DNA of 64,000 nt from NCBI RefSeq assembly GCF_902167145.1, contig NC_050096.1:270342622-270406621 (forward strand), read 5' to 3'. A program made the position numbers and the translations under genes. The notes beneath the pieces are model-generated. The model saw nothing but the letters and a program-made list of their open reading frames with translations. It had not been told where the DNA came from and ran no database searches. The first letter of the stretch is position 1; every line of letters starts with the position of its first letter. The DNA comes from Zea mays (taxonomy: Eukaryota; Streptophyta; Magnoliopsida; Poales; Poaceae). Positions 33,354-44,565 of the stretch are shown piece by piece.

Positions 33354-34540
33354 GAAAGTCGCCTAGAGGGGGGGTGTGGATAGGCGGAATCTGAAATTTA
33401 CAAACTTAAGCACACACTATAAGCCAGGGTTAGCGTTAGAATTAGATTCGAGTCCGAAAGAGAGGGAAAACAAATCAACCAAGAAATAAAGCGGATGAAC
33501 ACAGTGATTTGTTTTACCGAGGTTCAGTTCCAAAGAACCTAGTCCCCGTTGAGGTGGTCACAAAGACCGGGTCTCTTTCAACCCTTTCCCTCCCTCAAAC
33601 GGTCACCTAGACTGAGTGAGTTTTCTTCTTAATCAAACGGGTCACTTAGCCCCATAAGGACCAGTACAAACTTAGTGTCTCTTGCTTTGATTACAAATGC
33701 TTGAGAATAAGAATGGGAAAGAAGAAAGCACGATTGCAAAAGCCAAGCGACAAGAGCGACAAATAACACCTGGATCACTCTCTCTCTCTCTCTCAAGTCA
33801 TTAATCACTAATGATTACTTGTCTCAATTGTGGAACTTGGAGAGATTGGAAGCTTTGATTGTGTCTTTGAATGGATTGCTAGCTCTTATATTGAATGTGA
33901 AGGATTGGAGTGCTTGGTTCTTGTAAATGGAGGTGGTTGGGGTTGTATTTATAGCCCCCAACCACTTCCTAGCCATTGCTCCCTTTCTGCCGACCGCGGA
34001 CGGTCCGCGCCCCTGGTCCGGACAGTTCGCCCCTGCACATCAACGGCTGAAATCGCAACGGTCAGCAGTAACGGCTATATCAACGGCTATATAGCATTTA
34101 ATGCGTCGTCAGATGTCAGATAAAGGTAGTCGCGGACGGTCCGGTCGTGCACCCCGGACGGTCCGCGAGGACGCTAAAACTACATTTTACCGAACCCGTT
34201 ACCTTCGGGCTTTTCTGGTTTTCACCGACCGGACGGTCCGCGCCTGAGGCCGGATGGTCCGCGCTTGGTCTCAGACGGTGCTCGCATCTCCGTCGGACGG
34301 TCCGTAGTGTAGACTTGTGTTTTTGTAGTGTTGCTGTCTAAGGGTCACCTTGGTGCCGCGGACGGTCCGCCGCAAGGGCCCGGACGGTCCACGCTTAGGT
34401 GTTTTCCAAAAAGCTTCTCCTGTCTGGAATAATCTACGATATTCCGGACAGTCGGTTGTAGATGAACTTATGTACCTGTGAAATGATCAACTAGGCAAAC
34501 TGGTTAGTCCACAAGGTTTGTGATGGTCGTCAAACACCAA
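33354..34540 (-). repeat. Sirevirus LTR (CGGACGGTCCGC type), minus orientation
   Basis: Begins TGAAAGTCGCCTAGAGGGGG (the inverted LTR end, as in the other Sireviruses) and carries an inverted TATA (TATTTATAGCCCCCAACC near 33948), then many CGGACGGTCCGC palindromes (33985-34390). The far end is near 34536. No PBS or internal region is attached and no clear 5-bp duplication was found, so it is a solo or truncated LTR. A (CT)n microsatellite lies at about 33777-33797. Confidence 0.75.
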
Positions 34541-34553
34541 AATCGATTATAGG

Positions 34554-35213
34554 TGTTGGAGAGGAAATCTTCGGCCGGGTGGCGGAATGCACCCGCCCTA
34601 AATCCTTAGATGAGGAGGGGCCTAAGTGTTTTGCTTGTTAGTTGGAAAATGGGGAGAACACAAAAACACACAAGGATTAGAGTGGTTCGGGCCGCCGGAG
34701 CGTAACACCCTACTCCACTGTGTGATGTATTGAGCTTGTATGAACTTGTCAGCCTGAGTTGGGTCTAAGTGTGTCTGTCTTGTAACGTTGCGTGCCTCCC
34801 CTTTTATAGCTGAAGAGGGGCACGTACAAGGGTGTTGAGCCCCAACATGCGGGCCTAGGGGCAAAACAGAGGGAACAATATAGAAGTATCCAATGCCAGT
34901 GTCGCCCAGAAGATCTCCGAGCGCCATAATGTCCATAGCGCATACGGTATTGATATCTCTGAGTGATGATGAGCATATTGTATGCTGCAGCACGGGCGTA
35001 CTGTCTGCCAACAGAATGGACAGGCACGCCGCCTGCAGTGTGGCCTGGTCGCCGCCCATCAGCGGAGTGGACAAGGCACATTAAATGCTGAGGCGGCACA
35101 TCGCCTGCCAGTGGAGTGGCAGGGCTCATTAAATGCCGAGGCGGCACATCACCTGCCAGTGGAATAGACAGGCGGCGCGCCTTATCCGCAATAAATGTAG
35201 CTCCGCGCAGCCC
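34554..35213 (-). repeat. Gypsy LTR, minus orientation, segment 1 of 3
   Basis: Starts TGTTGGAGAGGAAATC (the inverted LTR end CCTCTCCAACA) and contains an inverted TATA (CCTTTTATAGCTG near 34798) and a leader with TAACACCCTACTCC. It is broken by the Sirevirus at 35214, whose duplication AGCCC ends this segment, and resumes at 44146. Confidence 0.75.
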
Positions 35214-36478
35214 TGAGAGCACCTAGAGGGGGGGGGTGAATAGGTGATCCTGTAAAAACTTAAACTTATAGCCACAAAAACTTAGATTAAGCGTTAGCAC
35301 AGTAATTGCCAAGTGGCTAGAGAGAACTCAAAACACGATAACCACAGGAAAGCAATCACAGAGTTGACACGGTGGTTATCCCGTGGTTCGGCCAAGTACA
35401 AAACTTGCCTACTCCACGTTGTGGCGTCCCAACGGACGAGAGTTGCACTCAACTCCTCTCAAGTGATCCAATGATCAACTTGAATACCACGGTGTTTTTC
35501 TTTCCTTTGATCTTTTCCCGTTTGCGAGGAATCTCCACAACTTGGAGTCTCTCGCCCTTACACTTGAGTTCACAAAGAAATACGGAGGAAGGTGGGAATG
35601 AGCAACGCACACAAGACTCGAAAATCAGAGCAACAACACGCACACAAGTCGCAACAAGAGCTCGCAATGCAACACAAGGAGTTCACAACTCCACAAGAGC
35701 TCTATATGCTATCACAATGAAACGAATGCGTGAGATTGATGTTTTGGTGCTTAGAAGAGTTGTCGGAATGCTTGGTGTACTCCTCCATGCGCCAAGGGGT
35801 CCCTTTTATAGCCCCAAGGCAGCTAGGAGCCGTTGGGAACAAATCTGGAAGGCCATCTTTGCCTTCAGTCTCGTGGCGCACCGGACAGTCCGGTGCACAC
35901 CGGACACTGTCCGGTGCCCGATTTGTTTCCATAAACAGCGCATCCGACCGTTGCTGTCTGAGTCAGATCTGCGCACCGTTGGTGCACCGGACATGTCCGG
36001 TGCACACCGGACAGTCCGGTGCCCCTCCTCGACCGTTGGCTCGGCCACGTGTCGCGCGCCGATCGCGCGGCCGACCGTTGGCCCGGCCGACCGTTGGCTC
36101 ACCGGACAGTCCGGTGCACACCGGACAGTCCGGTGAATTTTAGCCGAAGTCGCCGGAGAAAAACCCGAGAGCGGCTGGTTTGCTCCACGCTGGTCTGGCG
36201 CACCGGACACTGTCCGGTGCACACCGGACAGTCCGGTGCCCCAGCCCGAAACAGCCTTTGGCTGTACGCAGCCACTCTCCACTTCTTTTCTTTTCTTCTT
36301 CTTCCTGTTTCTAACACTTAGACAAGATATTAGTACACAAAACCAATGTACTAAGGCTTAGAAACATACCTTTACTTGTGATTTGCACTTTGTTCAACCA
36401 TGGGCACATTTAAGCACTTGTGTTGACATTCAATCACCAAAATACTTAGAAATGGCCCAAGGGCACATTTCCCTTTCA
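35214..36478 (-). repeat. Sirevirus 3' LTR, 1265 bp
   Basis: Bounded by TGAGAGCACC and CCCTTTCA. Rich in CACCGGACNGTCCGGTG palindromes (35876-36240). Nearly identical to 42878-44145. Confidence 0.96.
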
Positions 36479-37262
36479 ATCTCCCCCTTTTTGGTGATTT
36501 ATGCCAACACAACATAAAGCAACTAGAACAAGTGCAAAATCACTTCAAATGGAACTCAAATTGGTTTTGATTCAATTTTGGCATATATGGATCATCCTTT
36601 GCCACCACTTGGTTTGTTTTTGCAAATCAAACTCAAATCTCTATCTCTAAGTCAAACACACATGTTGAAGCATAAAGAGAGTCATTCCAAAGATATTTGA
36701 CCACGGATTTCAAAAACTCCCCCTTTTTCCCATAATCAACATTTCTTCCCACAAGAAGCCAACTTTTGATAAAAGAGACAATACAAGAGTTTTGACATCA
36801 AAAGCTCTATTATACTTTTTCAAAATTTCTCAAGTGGTAGCTGATCCATTTATTGCTTTGGCCTTTATTTTCTCCCCCTTTGGCATCAAGCACCAAAATG
36901 GGATCAATCTTGGCCCTTTAACCCCATTGCCTCACCAAAATCTTCAATTAAGAGCAAATGGCAATAAGAGGTCATGAGATGGACTTGGAATAAGTTACCC
37001 TCTCATCGGAGTGCAGTGGAAGTCTTTCATTGGTCCAAGTCCACCTTTCCCTTTCAATTCGCCTTCGAGACTAAATCAAGCAAACTCAACCACATGGTTA
37101 GTCTCAAAAGGTCAAGTTGTAACACATCTCCCCCTAAACATGTGCATCACTTTGCAACGGACTTGTGAGGTCCAGGGAGTGTTTGTACAACTTGAGCACC
37201 ACAATAAGCAACAAAATGCAGAATGAACATGATCAAAGGCATAAACACATGTATGCTACAGT
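36479..37262 (-). other. Sirevirus 3' non-coding region with polypurine tracts
   Basis: Inverted tracts CTCCCCCTTTTT occur next to the LTR (36481) and again near 36717, 36872 and 37127, matching the multi-tract pattern at 6029-6846. No gene seen. Confidence 0.75.
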
Positions 37263-40200
37263 TCAATCCAGGTTCCGCGAATCTAAGACATTTAGCTCAC
37301 TACGCAGCCTGCAAAAGGTCTTCTCATCTAGAGGCTTGGTAAAGATATCGGCTAGCTGGTTCTCGGTGCTAACATGAAACACTTCGATATCCCCCTTTTG
37401 CTGGTGGTCTCTCAGAAAGTGATGCCGGATGTCTATGTGCTTTGTGCGGCTGTGTTCAACAGGATTTTCCGCCATGCGGATAGCACTCTCATTGTCACAT
37501 AGGAGTGGGACTTTGCTCAGATTGTAGCCAAAGTCCCGGAGGGTTTGCCTCATCCAAAGTAGTTGCGCGCAACACTGACCTGCGGCAACGTACTCGGCCT
37601 CAGCGGTGGATAGGGCAACGGAGGTTTGTTTCTTTGAGTTCCATGACACCAGGGACCTTCCTAAGAATTGGCACGTCCCCGATGTACTCTTCCTATCGAC
37701 CTTACATCCGGCATAGTCGGAGTCTGAGTATCCAACTAAGTCAAAGGTAGACCCCTTTGGATACCAGAGCCCGAAGCAAGGCGTAGCAACCAAATATCTA
37801 AGAATTCGCTTCACCGCCACTAAGTGACACTCCTTAGGATCGGATTGAAATCTAGCACACATGCATACGCTAAGCATAATATCCGGTCTACTAGCACATA
37901 AGTAAAGCAAGGAACCTATCATTGACCGGTATGCTTTTTGATCAACGGACTTACCTCCTTTGTTGAGGTCGGTGTGTCCGTCGGTCCCCATCGGAGTCTT
38001 TGCGGGCTTGGCGTCCTTCATCCCAAACCGCTTTAGCAGATCTTGCGTGTACTTTGTTTGGGAGATGAAGGTGCCGTCCTTGAGTTGCTTCACTTGGAAC
38101 CCAAGGAAGTAGTTCAACTCGCCCATCATCGACATCTCGAATTTCTGCGTCATCACCCTGCTAAACTCTTCACAAGACTTTTGGTTAGTAGAACCAAATA
38201 TTATGTCATCGACATAAATTTGGCACACAAACAAATCACCATCACATGTCTTTGTAAAAAGAGTTGGATCGGCTTTCCCAACCTTGAAAGCATTAGCAAT
38301 TAAAAAGTCTCTAAGGCATTCATACCATGCTCTTGGGGCTTGCTTAAGTCCATAGAGCGCCTTAGAGAGCTTACACACGTGGTCGGGGTACCGTTCATCC
38401 TCGAAGCCAGGGGGTTGCTCCACGTACACTTCCTCCTTGATTGGCCCGTTGAGGAAAGCGCTCTTCACATCCATTTGGTACAACCTGAAAGAATGGTGAG
38501 CGGCATATGCTAGCAAGATACGAATGGACTCTAGCCTAGCCACAGGAGCGAAAGTCTCCTCAAAGTCCAAACCTGCGACTTGGGCATAACCTTTTGCCAC
38601 AAGTCGAGCCTTGTTCCTCGTCACCACCCCGTGCTCGTCCTGTTTGTTGCGGAACACCCACTTGGTTCCCACAACATTTTGCTTCGGACGAGGCACCAGT
38701 GTCCAAACTTCATTGCGCTTGAAGTTGTTGAGCTCCTCCTGCATGGCCAACACCCAGTCCGGATCTAGCAAGGCCTCCTCTACCCTGAAAGGCTCAATAG
38801 AAGAGACAAAAGAGTAATGTTCACAAAAATTAACTAATCGAGACCGAGTAGTTACTCCCTTGCTAATGTCACCCAGAATTTGGTCAACGGGATGATCCCT
38901 TTGGATCGTCGCTCGAACTTGGGTTGGAGGTGCCGGTTGCGCTTCTTCCTCCATCACGTGATCATCTTGTGCTCCCCCTTGATCACACGCCTCCTTTTGA
39001 TGAACCTGTACGTCACCTTCGGTTGGGGAATGCACCATAGTTGAGGAAGAAGGTTGATCTCGTTCATCTTGTTCCTGTGGCCGCACTTCTCCAATCGCCA
39101 TGGTTCGTATAGCGGCCGTCGGAACATCTTCTTCATCTACATCATCACAATCAACAACTTGCTCTCTTGGAGAGCCATTAGTCTCATCAAATACAACGTC
39201 GCTAGAGACTTCAACCAAACCCGATGATTTGTTGAAGACTCTATACGCCTTTGTATTTGAGTCATAACCTAACAAAAACCCTTCTACAGCTTTGGGAGCA
39301 AACTTAGAATTTCTACCCTTCTTCACTAGAATGTAGCACTTGCTCCCAAATACACGAAAGTAAGATACATTGGGTTTGTTACCGGTTAGTAGCTCATACG
39401 AAGTCTTCTTGAGGAGGCGATGAAGATAGACCCTGTTGATGGCGTGGCAAGCCGTGTTCACGGCTTCCGACCAGAAACACTCGGGGGTCTTGAATTCTCC
39501 AAGCATTGTCCTCGCCATATCGATTAGCGTCCTGTTCTTCCTTTCTACCACACCATTTTGCTGTGGTGTGTAGGGAGCGGAGAACTCGTGCTTGATCCCT
39601 TCCTCCTCAAGGAACTCCTCCACTTGAAGGTTCTTGAACTCGGACCCGTTGTCGCTCCTTATCTTCTTCACTTTGAGCTCAAACTCATTTTGAGCTCTCC
39701 TGAGGAAGCGCTTGAGGGTTCCTTGGGTTTCAGACTTATCCTGCAAAAAGAATACCCAAGTGAAGCGGGAAAAGTCATCAACAATAACTAAACCATACTT
39801 ACTCCCTCATATGCTCAGATAGGCGACGGGTCCGAAGAGGTCCATATGCAGCAGCTCTAGGGGTCTTGAAGTGGTCATCACGTTCTTGCTGTGATGCGCT
39901 CCTCCCACTTGTTTACCTGCTTGACAAGCTGCACAAGGTCTATCTTTTTCGAAATGCACGTTAGTCAAACCTATCACGTGTTCTCCCTTTAGAAGCTTGT
40001 GAAGGTTCTTCATCCCCACATGTGCTAAGCGGCGATGCCACAGCCAGCCCATGCTAGTCTTAGCTATTAAGCATGCATCTAGACCGGCCTCTTCTTTTGC
40101 AAAATCAACTAAATAAAGTTTGCCGTCTAATACACCCTTAAAAGCTAGTGAACCATCACTTCTTCTAAAGACAGACACATCTACATTTGTAAATAGACAG

Positions 40201-40469
40201 TTATATCCCATATGACATAATTGACTAACAGATAGTAAATTATATCCAAGACTCTCTACTAAAAATACATTAGAGATAGAATGCTCATTAGAAATTGCAA
40301 TTTTACCTAATCCTTTTACCTTGCCTTGATTCCCATCACCGAATATAATTGAATCTTGGGAATCCTTATTCTTGACGTAGGAAGTGAACATCTTCTTCTC
40401 CCCCGTCATATGGTTTGTGCATCCGCTGTCGATAATCCAGCTTGAACCCCCGGATGCATAAACCTGCAA
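37263..40469 (-). pseudogene. Sirevirus pol, one in-frame stop
   Basis: Read from 40469 leftwards: protease ([13 protein letters not shown]), integrase zinc region ([25 protein letters not shown]), and the first catalytic Asp in MDLFGP. An in-frame TGA follows at 39804-39806. The frame is open again to 37263 with the rest of the integrase core ([20 protein letters not shown]), reverse transcriptase ([15 protein letters not shown] near 38210) and RNase H ([30 protein letters not shown]), ending [17 protein letters not shown]. Apart from the TGA the frame looks whole. Gag and pol lie in different frames, as in the element at 1-8124. Confidence 0.92.
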
Positions 40470-40476
40470 GGCAATT

Positions 40477-42828
40477 TTAGGCTTGGGACTTAGGTACCCA
40501 ACTCATGTTGGGTCCTACAAGGTTAGTGCAAATATCCTTAGGGACCCAAATGCAAGTTTTATCTCCCTTGCATTTTGCCCCTAACTTCCTAGCAACAATT
40601 TTCTTATCCTTTCTACAAATAACAAAGGAAGCATTTAAAGCACAATAAATTGTAGAAGGTTCATTCACTACTTTCCTAGGAGCATGAATAACATTCTTTC
40701 TAGGCATAGCATTTTTCCTAGACATATTTCTACCATGCATAAAGGAAGAACTATGAGCATCAAAATCATCATAAGCATTATAACCCCTATAAGCACTTCT
40801 ATCATGATACAAAAAAGCATGGTTCTTTTTAGTGCTACTAGCCATAGGAGCCTTCCCTTTCTCCTTGGCGGAGATAGGAGCCTTATGGCTTGTCAAGTTC
40901 TTGACTTCTCTCTTGAAGCCAAGCCCATCCTTAATTGAGGGGTGTCTACCAACCGTGTAGGCATCCCGAGCAAATTTTAGTTTATCAAAATTACTCTTGC
41001 TAGTCTTAAGTTGAGCATTAAGACTAGCTAATTCATCATTCAATTTTGAAATAGAAACTAAGTGTTCGCTACAAGCATTAATATCAATATCCTTACACCT
41101 AGTGCAAATTTCAACATATTCAACACAAGAGTTGGATTTATTTGCTTCTACTAGTTTAGCATTTAAATCATCGTTTATGCTCTTTAAGTTAGAAATAGAA
41201 TCATGGCATGTTGACACTTCACAAGCAAGCATTTCATTTCTCTTAATTTCTAATGCAAGGGATTTTTGAGCCTCTACAAACTTATCATGTTCTTCATATA
41301 ACAAATCCTCTTGCTTTTCTAAAAGTATATTCTTTTCATTCAAGGCATCAATTAATTCATTAATTTTGTCTATCTTAGATCTATCTAAGCCCTTGAACAA
41401 ACATGAATAATCTACTTCATCCTCATCACTAGATTCGTCCTCACTTGAAGAAGCATAAGTAGAGTTGCGAGTACATACCTTCTTCTCCCTTGCCATAAGG
41501 CATGTGTGACGCTCGTTGGGGAAGAGGGTTGATTTGTTGAAGGCGGTGGCGGCGAGTCCTTCATTGTCGGAGTCGGAAGAGGAGCAATCCGAGTCCCACT
41601 CCTTGCCTAGATGCGCCTCGCCCTTTGCCTTCTTGTAATGCTTCTTCTTTTCCCTCTTGTTTCCCTTTTCCTGGTCACTGTCATTATCGGGGCAGTTAGC
41701 AATAAAATGACCAATCTTACCGCACTTGAAGCATGAGCGCTTCCCCTTCGTCTTGGTCTTGCTTGGCTGCCCCTTGTGACCCTTCAGCACCGTCTTGAAG
41801 CGTTTGATGATGAGAGCCATCTCTTCATCATTAAGTCCGACCGCCTCAATTTGTGCCACCTTGCTAGGTAGCGCCTCCTTACTTCTTGTTGCTTTGAGAG
41901 CAAAAGGTTGTGGTTCGTTGATCGGTCCATTCAAGGCGTCGTCCACGTACCTTGCCTCTTTGATCATCATTCGCCCGCTGACGAATTTTCCTAAGACTTC
42001 TTCGGGCGACATTTTGGTGTACCTGGGATTCTCACGAATATTATTCACCAAATGAGGATCAAGAACGGTAAATGACCTTAGCATTAGGCGGACGACGTCG
42101 TGATCCGTCCATCGCGTGCTTCCGTAGCTCCTTATTTTGTTGATAAGGATCTTGAGCCTATTGTATGTTTGTGTCGGCTCCTCGCCCCTTATCATCGCAA
42201 ATCGTCCGAGCTCGCCCTCCACCAACTCCATCTTGGTGAGTAAGGTGACATCATTCCCCTCATGAGAGATCTTGAGGGTGTCCCAAATCTGCTTGGCATT
42301 GTCCAAGCCGCTCACCTTGTGATACTCATCCCTGCACAGAGAGGCTAGCAACACAGTAGTAGCTTGTGCATTTTTATGGATCTGTTCATTAATAAATGAA
42401 GGGCTATCCGAGCTATCAAATTTCATTCCACTTTCTACAATCTCCCAAATGCTTGGATGGAGAGAAAATAGGTGAGTACGCATTTTGTGACTCCAAAATC
42501 CGTAGTCCTCTCCATCAAAGTGAGGAGGCTTGCCAAGTGGAATGGGGAGCAAATGAGCATTTAAGCTATGTGGAATGCGCGAATAATCAAAAGAAAAGTT
42601 TGAGTTAACCGTCTTTTGTTTGTCGTGGTCGTCGTTGTCCTTTTGAGAAGAAGAGGACTCGTCGCTGTCGTAGTAGACGATCTCCTTGATGCGCCTTGTC
42701 TTCTTCTTCTTCCCATCTTTGTGCCTGTGGCCCGAGCCCGAGTCGTTGGACTTGTCATCTCTTGGCTCGTTCACGAAGGACTCCTTCTCCTTGTCGTTGA
42801 TCACAATTCCCTTCCCCTTAGGATCCAT
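40477..42828 (-). CDS. Sirevirus gag, intact
   Basis: This is the structural polyprotein of the retrotransposon particle, about 783 residues from MDPKGKGIVI, which follows the PBS by about 40 bases. The frame is open about 115 bases further upstream into the leader and LTR, so 42828 is chosen as the first ATG after the PBS. Features in order: an acidic/Lys-rich N terminus, the copia gag domain (PLGKPPHFDGEDYGFWSHKM ... GEEPTQTYNRLKILINKI), a CCHC knuckle (CFKCGKIGHFIANC) near residue 365, acidic Ser-rich stretches, a coiled coil (about residues 450-640), and a basic C terminus with TCIWVPKD. No interruption seen. Confidence 0.92.
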   Translation of the reverse strand: MDPKGKGIVINDKEKESFVNEPRDDKSNDSGSGHRHKDGKKKKTRRIKEIVYYDSDESSSSQKDNDDHDKQKTVNSNFSFDYSRIPHSLNAHLLPIPLGKPPHFDGEDYGFWSHKMRTHLFSLHPSIWEIVESGMKFDSSDSPSFINEQIHKNAQATTVLLASLCRDEYHKVSGLDNAKQIWDTLKISHEGNDVTLLTKMELVEGELGRFAMIRGEEPTQTYNRLKILINKIRSYGSTRWTDHDVVRLMLRSFTVLDPHLVNNIRENPRYTKMSPEEVLGKFVSGRMMIKEARYVDDALNGPINEPQPFALKATRSKEALPSKVAQIEAVGLNDEEMALIIKRFKTVLKGHKGQPSKTKTKGKRSCFKCGKIGHFIANCPDNDSDQEKGNKREKKKHYKKAKGEAHLGKEWDSDCSSSDSDNEGLAATAFNKSTLFPNERHTCLMAREKKVCTRNSTYASSSEDESSDEDEVDYSCLFKGLDRSKIDKINELIDALNEKNILLEKQEDLLYEEHDKFVEAQKSLALEIKRNEMLACEVSTCHDSISNLKSINDDLNAKLVEANKSNSCVEYVEICTRCKDIDINACSEHLVSISKLNDELASLNAQLKTSKSNFDKLKFARDAYTVGRHPSIKDGLGFKREVKNLTSHKAPISAKEKGKAPMASSTKKNHAFLYHDRSAYRGYNAYDDFDAHSSSFMHGRNMSRKNAMPRKNVIHAPRKVVNEPSTIYCALNASFVICRKDKKIVARKLGAKCKGDKTCIWVPKDICTNLVGPNMSWVPKSQA

Positions 42829-42862
42829 CTCTTCGGGCGGTAAGTCCCTTTGTGAAGAGAAC

Positions 42863-42877
42863 GGCTCCGATACCAAT
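42863..42877 (-). other. Sirevirus primer binding site
   Basis: Inverted, it reads TTGGTATCGGAGCCG directly after the 5' LTR end, the initiator tRNA-Met type with one base unlike the copy at 92. Confidence 0.85.
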
Positions 42878-44145
42878 TGAGAGCACCTAGAGGGGGGGGG
42901 GGGTGAATAGGTGATCCTGTAAAAACTTAAACTTATAGCCACAAAAACTTAGATTAAGCGTTAGCACAGTAATTGCCAAGTGGCTAGAGAGAACTCAAAA
43001 CACGATAACCACAGGAAAGCAATCACAGAGTTGACACGGTGGTTATCCCGTGGTTCGGCCAAGTACAAAACTTGCCTACTCCACGTTGTGGCGTCCCAAC
43101 GGACGAGAGTTGCACTCAACTCCTCTCAAGTGATCCAATGATCAACTTGAATACCACGGTGTTTTTCTTTCCTTTGATCTTTTCCCGTTTGCGAGGAATC
43201 TCCACAACTTGGAGTCTCTCGCCCTTACACTTGAGTTCACAAAGAAATACAGAGGAAGGTGGGAATGAGCAACGCACACAAGACTCGAAAATCAGAGCAA
43301 CAACACGCACACAAGTCGCAACAAGAGCTCGCAATGCAACACAAGGAGTTCACAACTCCACAAGAGCTCTATATGCTATCACAATGAAACGAATGCGTGA
43401 GATTGATGTCTTGGTGCTTAGAAGAGTTGTCGGAATGCTTGGTGTACTCCTCCATGCGCCAAGGGGTCCCTTTTATAGCCCCAAGGCAGCTAGGAGCCGT
43501 TGGGAACAAATCTGGAAGGCCATCTTTGCCTTCAGTCTCGTGGCGCACCGGACAGTCCGGTGCACACCGGACACTGTCCGGTGCCCGATTTGTTTCCATA
43601 AACAGCGCATCCGACTGTTGCTGTCTGAGTCAGATCTGCGCACCGTTGGCGCACCGGACATGTCCGGTGCACACCGGACAGTCCGGTGCCCCTCCTCGAC
43701 CGTTGGCTCGGCCACGTGTCGCGCGCCGATCGCGCGGCCGACCGTTGGCCCGGCCGACCGTTGGCTCACCGGACAGTCCGGTGCACACCGGACAGTCCGG
43801 TGAATTTTAGCCGAAGTCGCCGGAGAAAAACCCGAGAGCGGCTGGTTTGCTCCACGCTGGTCTGGCGCACCGGACACTGTCCGGTGCACACCGGACAGTC
43901 CGGTGCCCCAGCCCGAAACAGCCTTTGGCTGTACGCAGCCACTCTCCACTTCTTTTCTTTTCTTCTTCTTCCTGTTTCTAACACTTAGACAAGATATTAG
44001 TACACAAAACCAATGTACTAAGGCTTAGAAACATACCTTTACTTATGATTTGCACTTTGTTCAACCATGGGCACATTTAAGCACTTGTGTTGACATTCAA
44101 TCACCAAAATACTTAGAAATGGCCCAAGGGCACATTTCCCTTTCA
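42878..44145 (-). repeat. Sirevirus 5' LTR, 1268 bp
   Basis: Near-identical partner of 35214-36478. Three bases longer because of a 12-G rather than 9-G run next to the end. Confidence 0.96.
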
Positions 44146-44565
44146 AGCCCAGAGGCCTTACGTCAGGCTCCGCCCGCTGGCTTACGTCATGGGCAGTAGG
44201 CCACGTGGCAGCATCGGGTCTCTGCCTGAGTGGGGAGCATAAGTGTACATGGTATGGTCCGGACACGTGTCGGCTCCGGACCCCCGCCTGGCCTTGATTA
44301 AGGCCTGGGTATTCTTTGTCCCAGAATCCCAGGACCCTACTGAGGGTGGCCCGGACCCTACACAGAGAGGTCTGGGACCCGTCCCGGGGGTCCGGACTGT
44401 ACCTGCGGAGGTCCTGGACCCAGCCCGGAGGTCCGATCCTGATATGCAGGGGTCCGACACTTTCCAACGGTGGGTCCGGACCCACCGTAGATTCCTTGGA
44501 GGATATTGCCTTTCCTGGCCACGTGGCGACCCCGGAGCCGTCCACGTGGTGGGGTCGGGTACTGT
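44146..44565 (-). repeat. Gypsy LTR, minus orientation, segment 2 of 3
   Basis: Continues segment 34554-35213 after the Sirevirus insertion. Rich in GGTCCGGAC and CCACGTGG motifs. It ends at ACTGT, the duplication of the next insertion. Confidence 0.7.

Larger units (their letters stand above)
35214..44145 (-). mobile_element. Complete Ty1/copia Sirevirus, 8932 bp, young insertion
   Basis: Full structure on the minus strand: 5' LTR (42878-44145), PBS, gag, pol, polypurine tracts and 3' LTR (35214-36478), with perfect AGCCC duplication. The two LTRs differ, by my reading, at five transitions plus a G-run length change in about 1265 bases (about 0.4%). At the commonly used grass LTR rate (1.3e-8 per site per year) this is roughly 0.15 million years. 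Gag is intact; pol has one in-frame TGA. Confidence 0.96.
35209..44150. repeat. 5-bp target duplication AGCCC
   Basis: AGCCC lies at 35209-35213 and at 44146-44150, directly outside the Sirevirus LTRs. Confidence 0.92.

Noticed and set aside
33354..34540. Calling the 33354 LTR a clean solo LTR
   Set aside because: The left flank CTAAC has no matching pentamer at the right end and the exact terminus is uncertain.
35372..36136. 254-codon frame within the Sirevirus LTR, repeated at 43039-43803
   Set aside because: It lies wholly inside the LTR, its later half is just translated palindromes, and its copy reflects the second LTR, not conservation of a protein.
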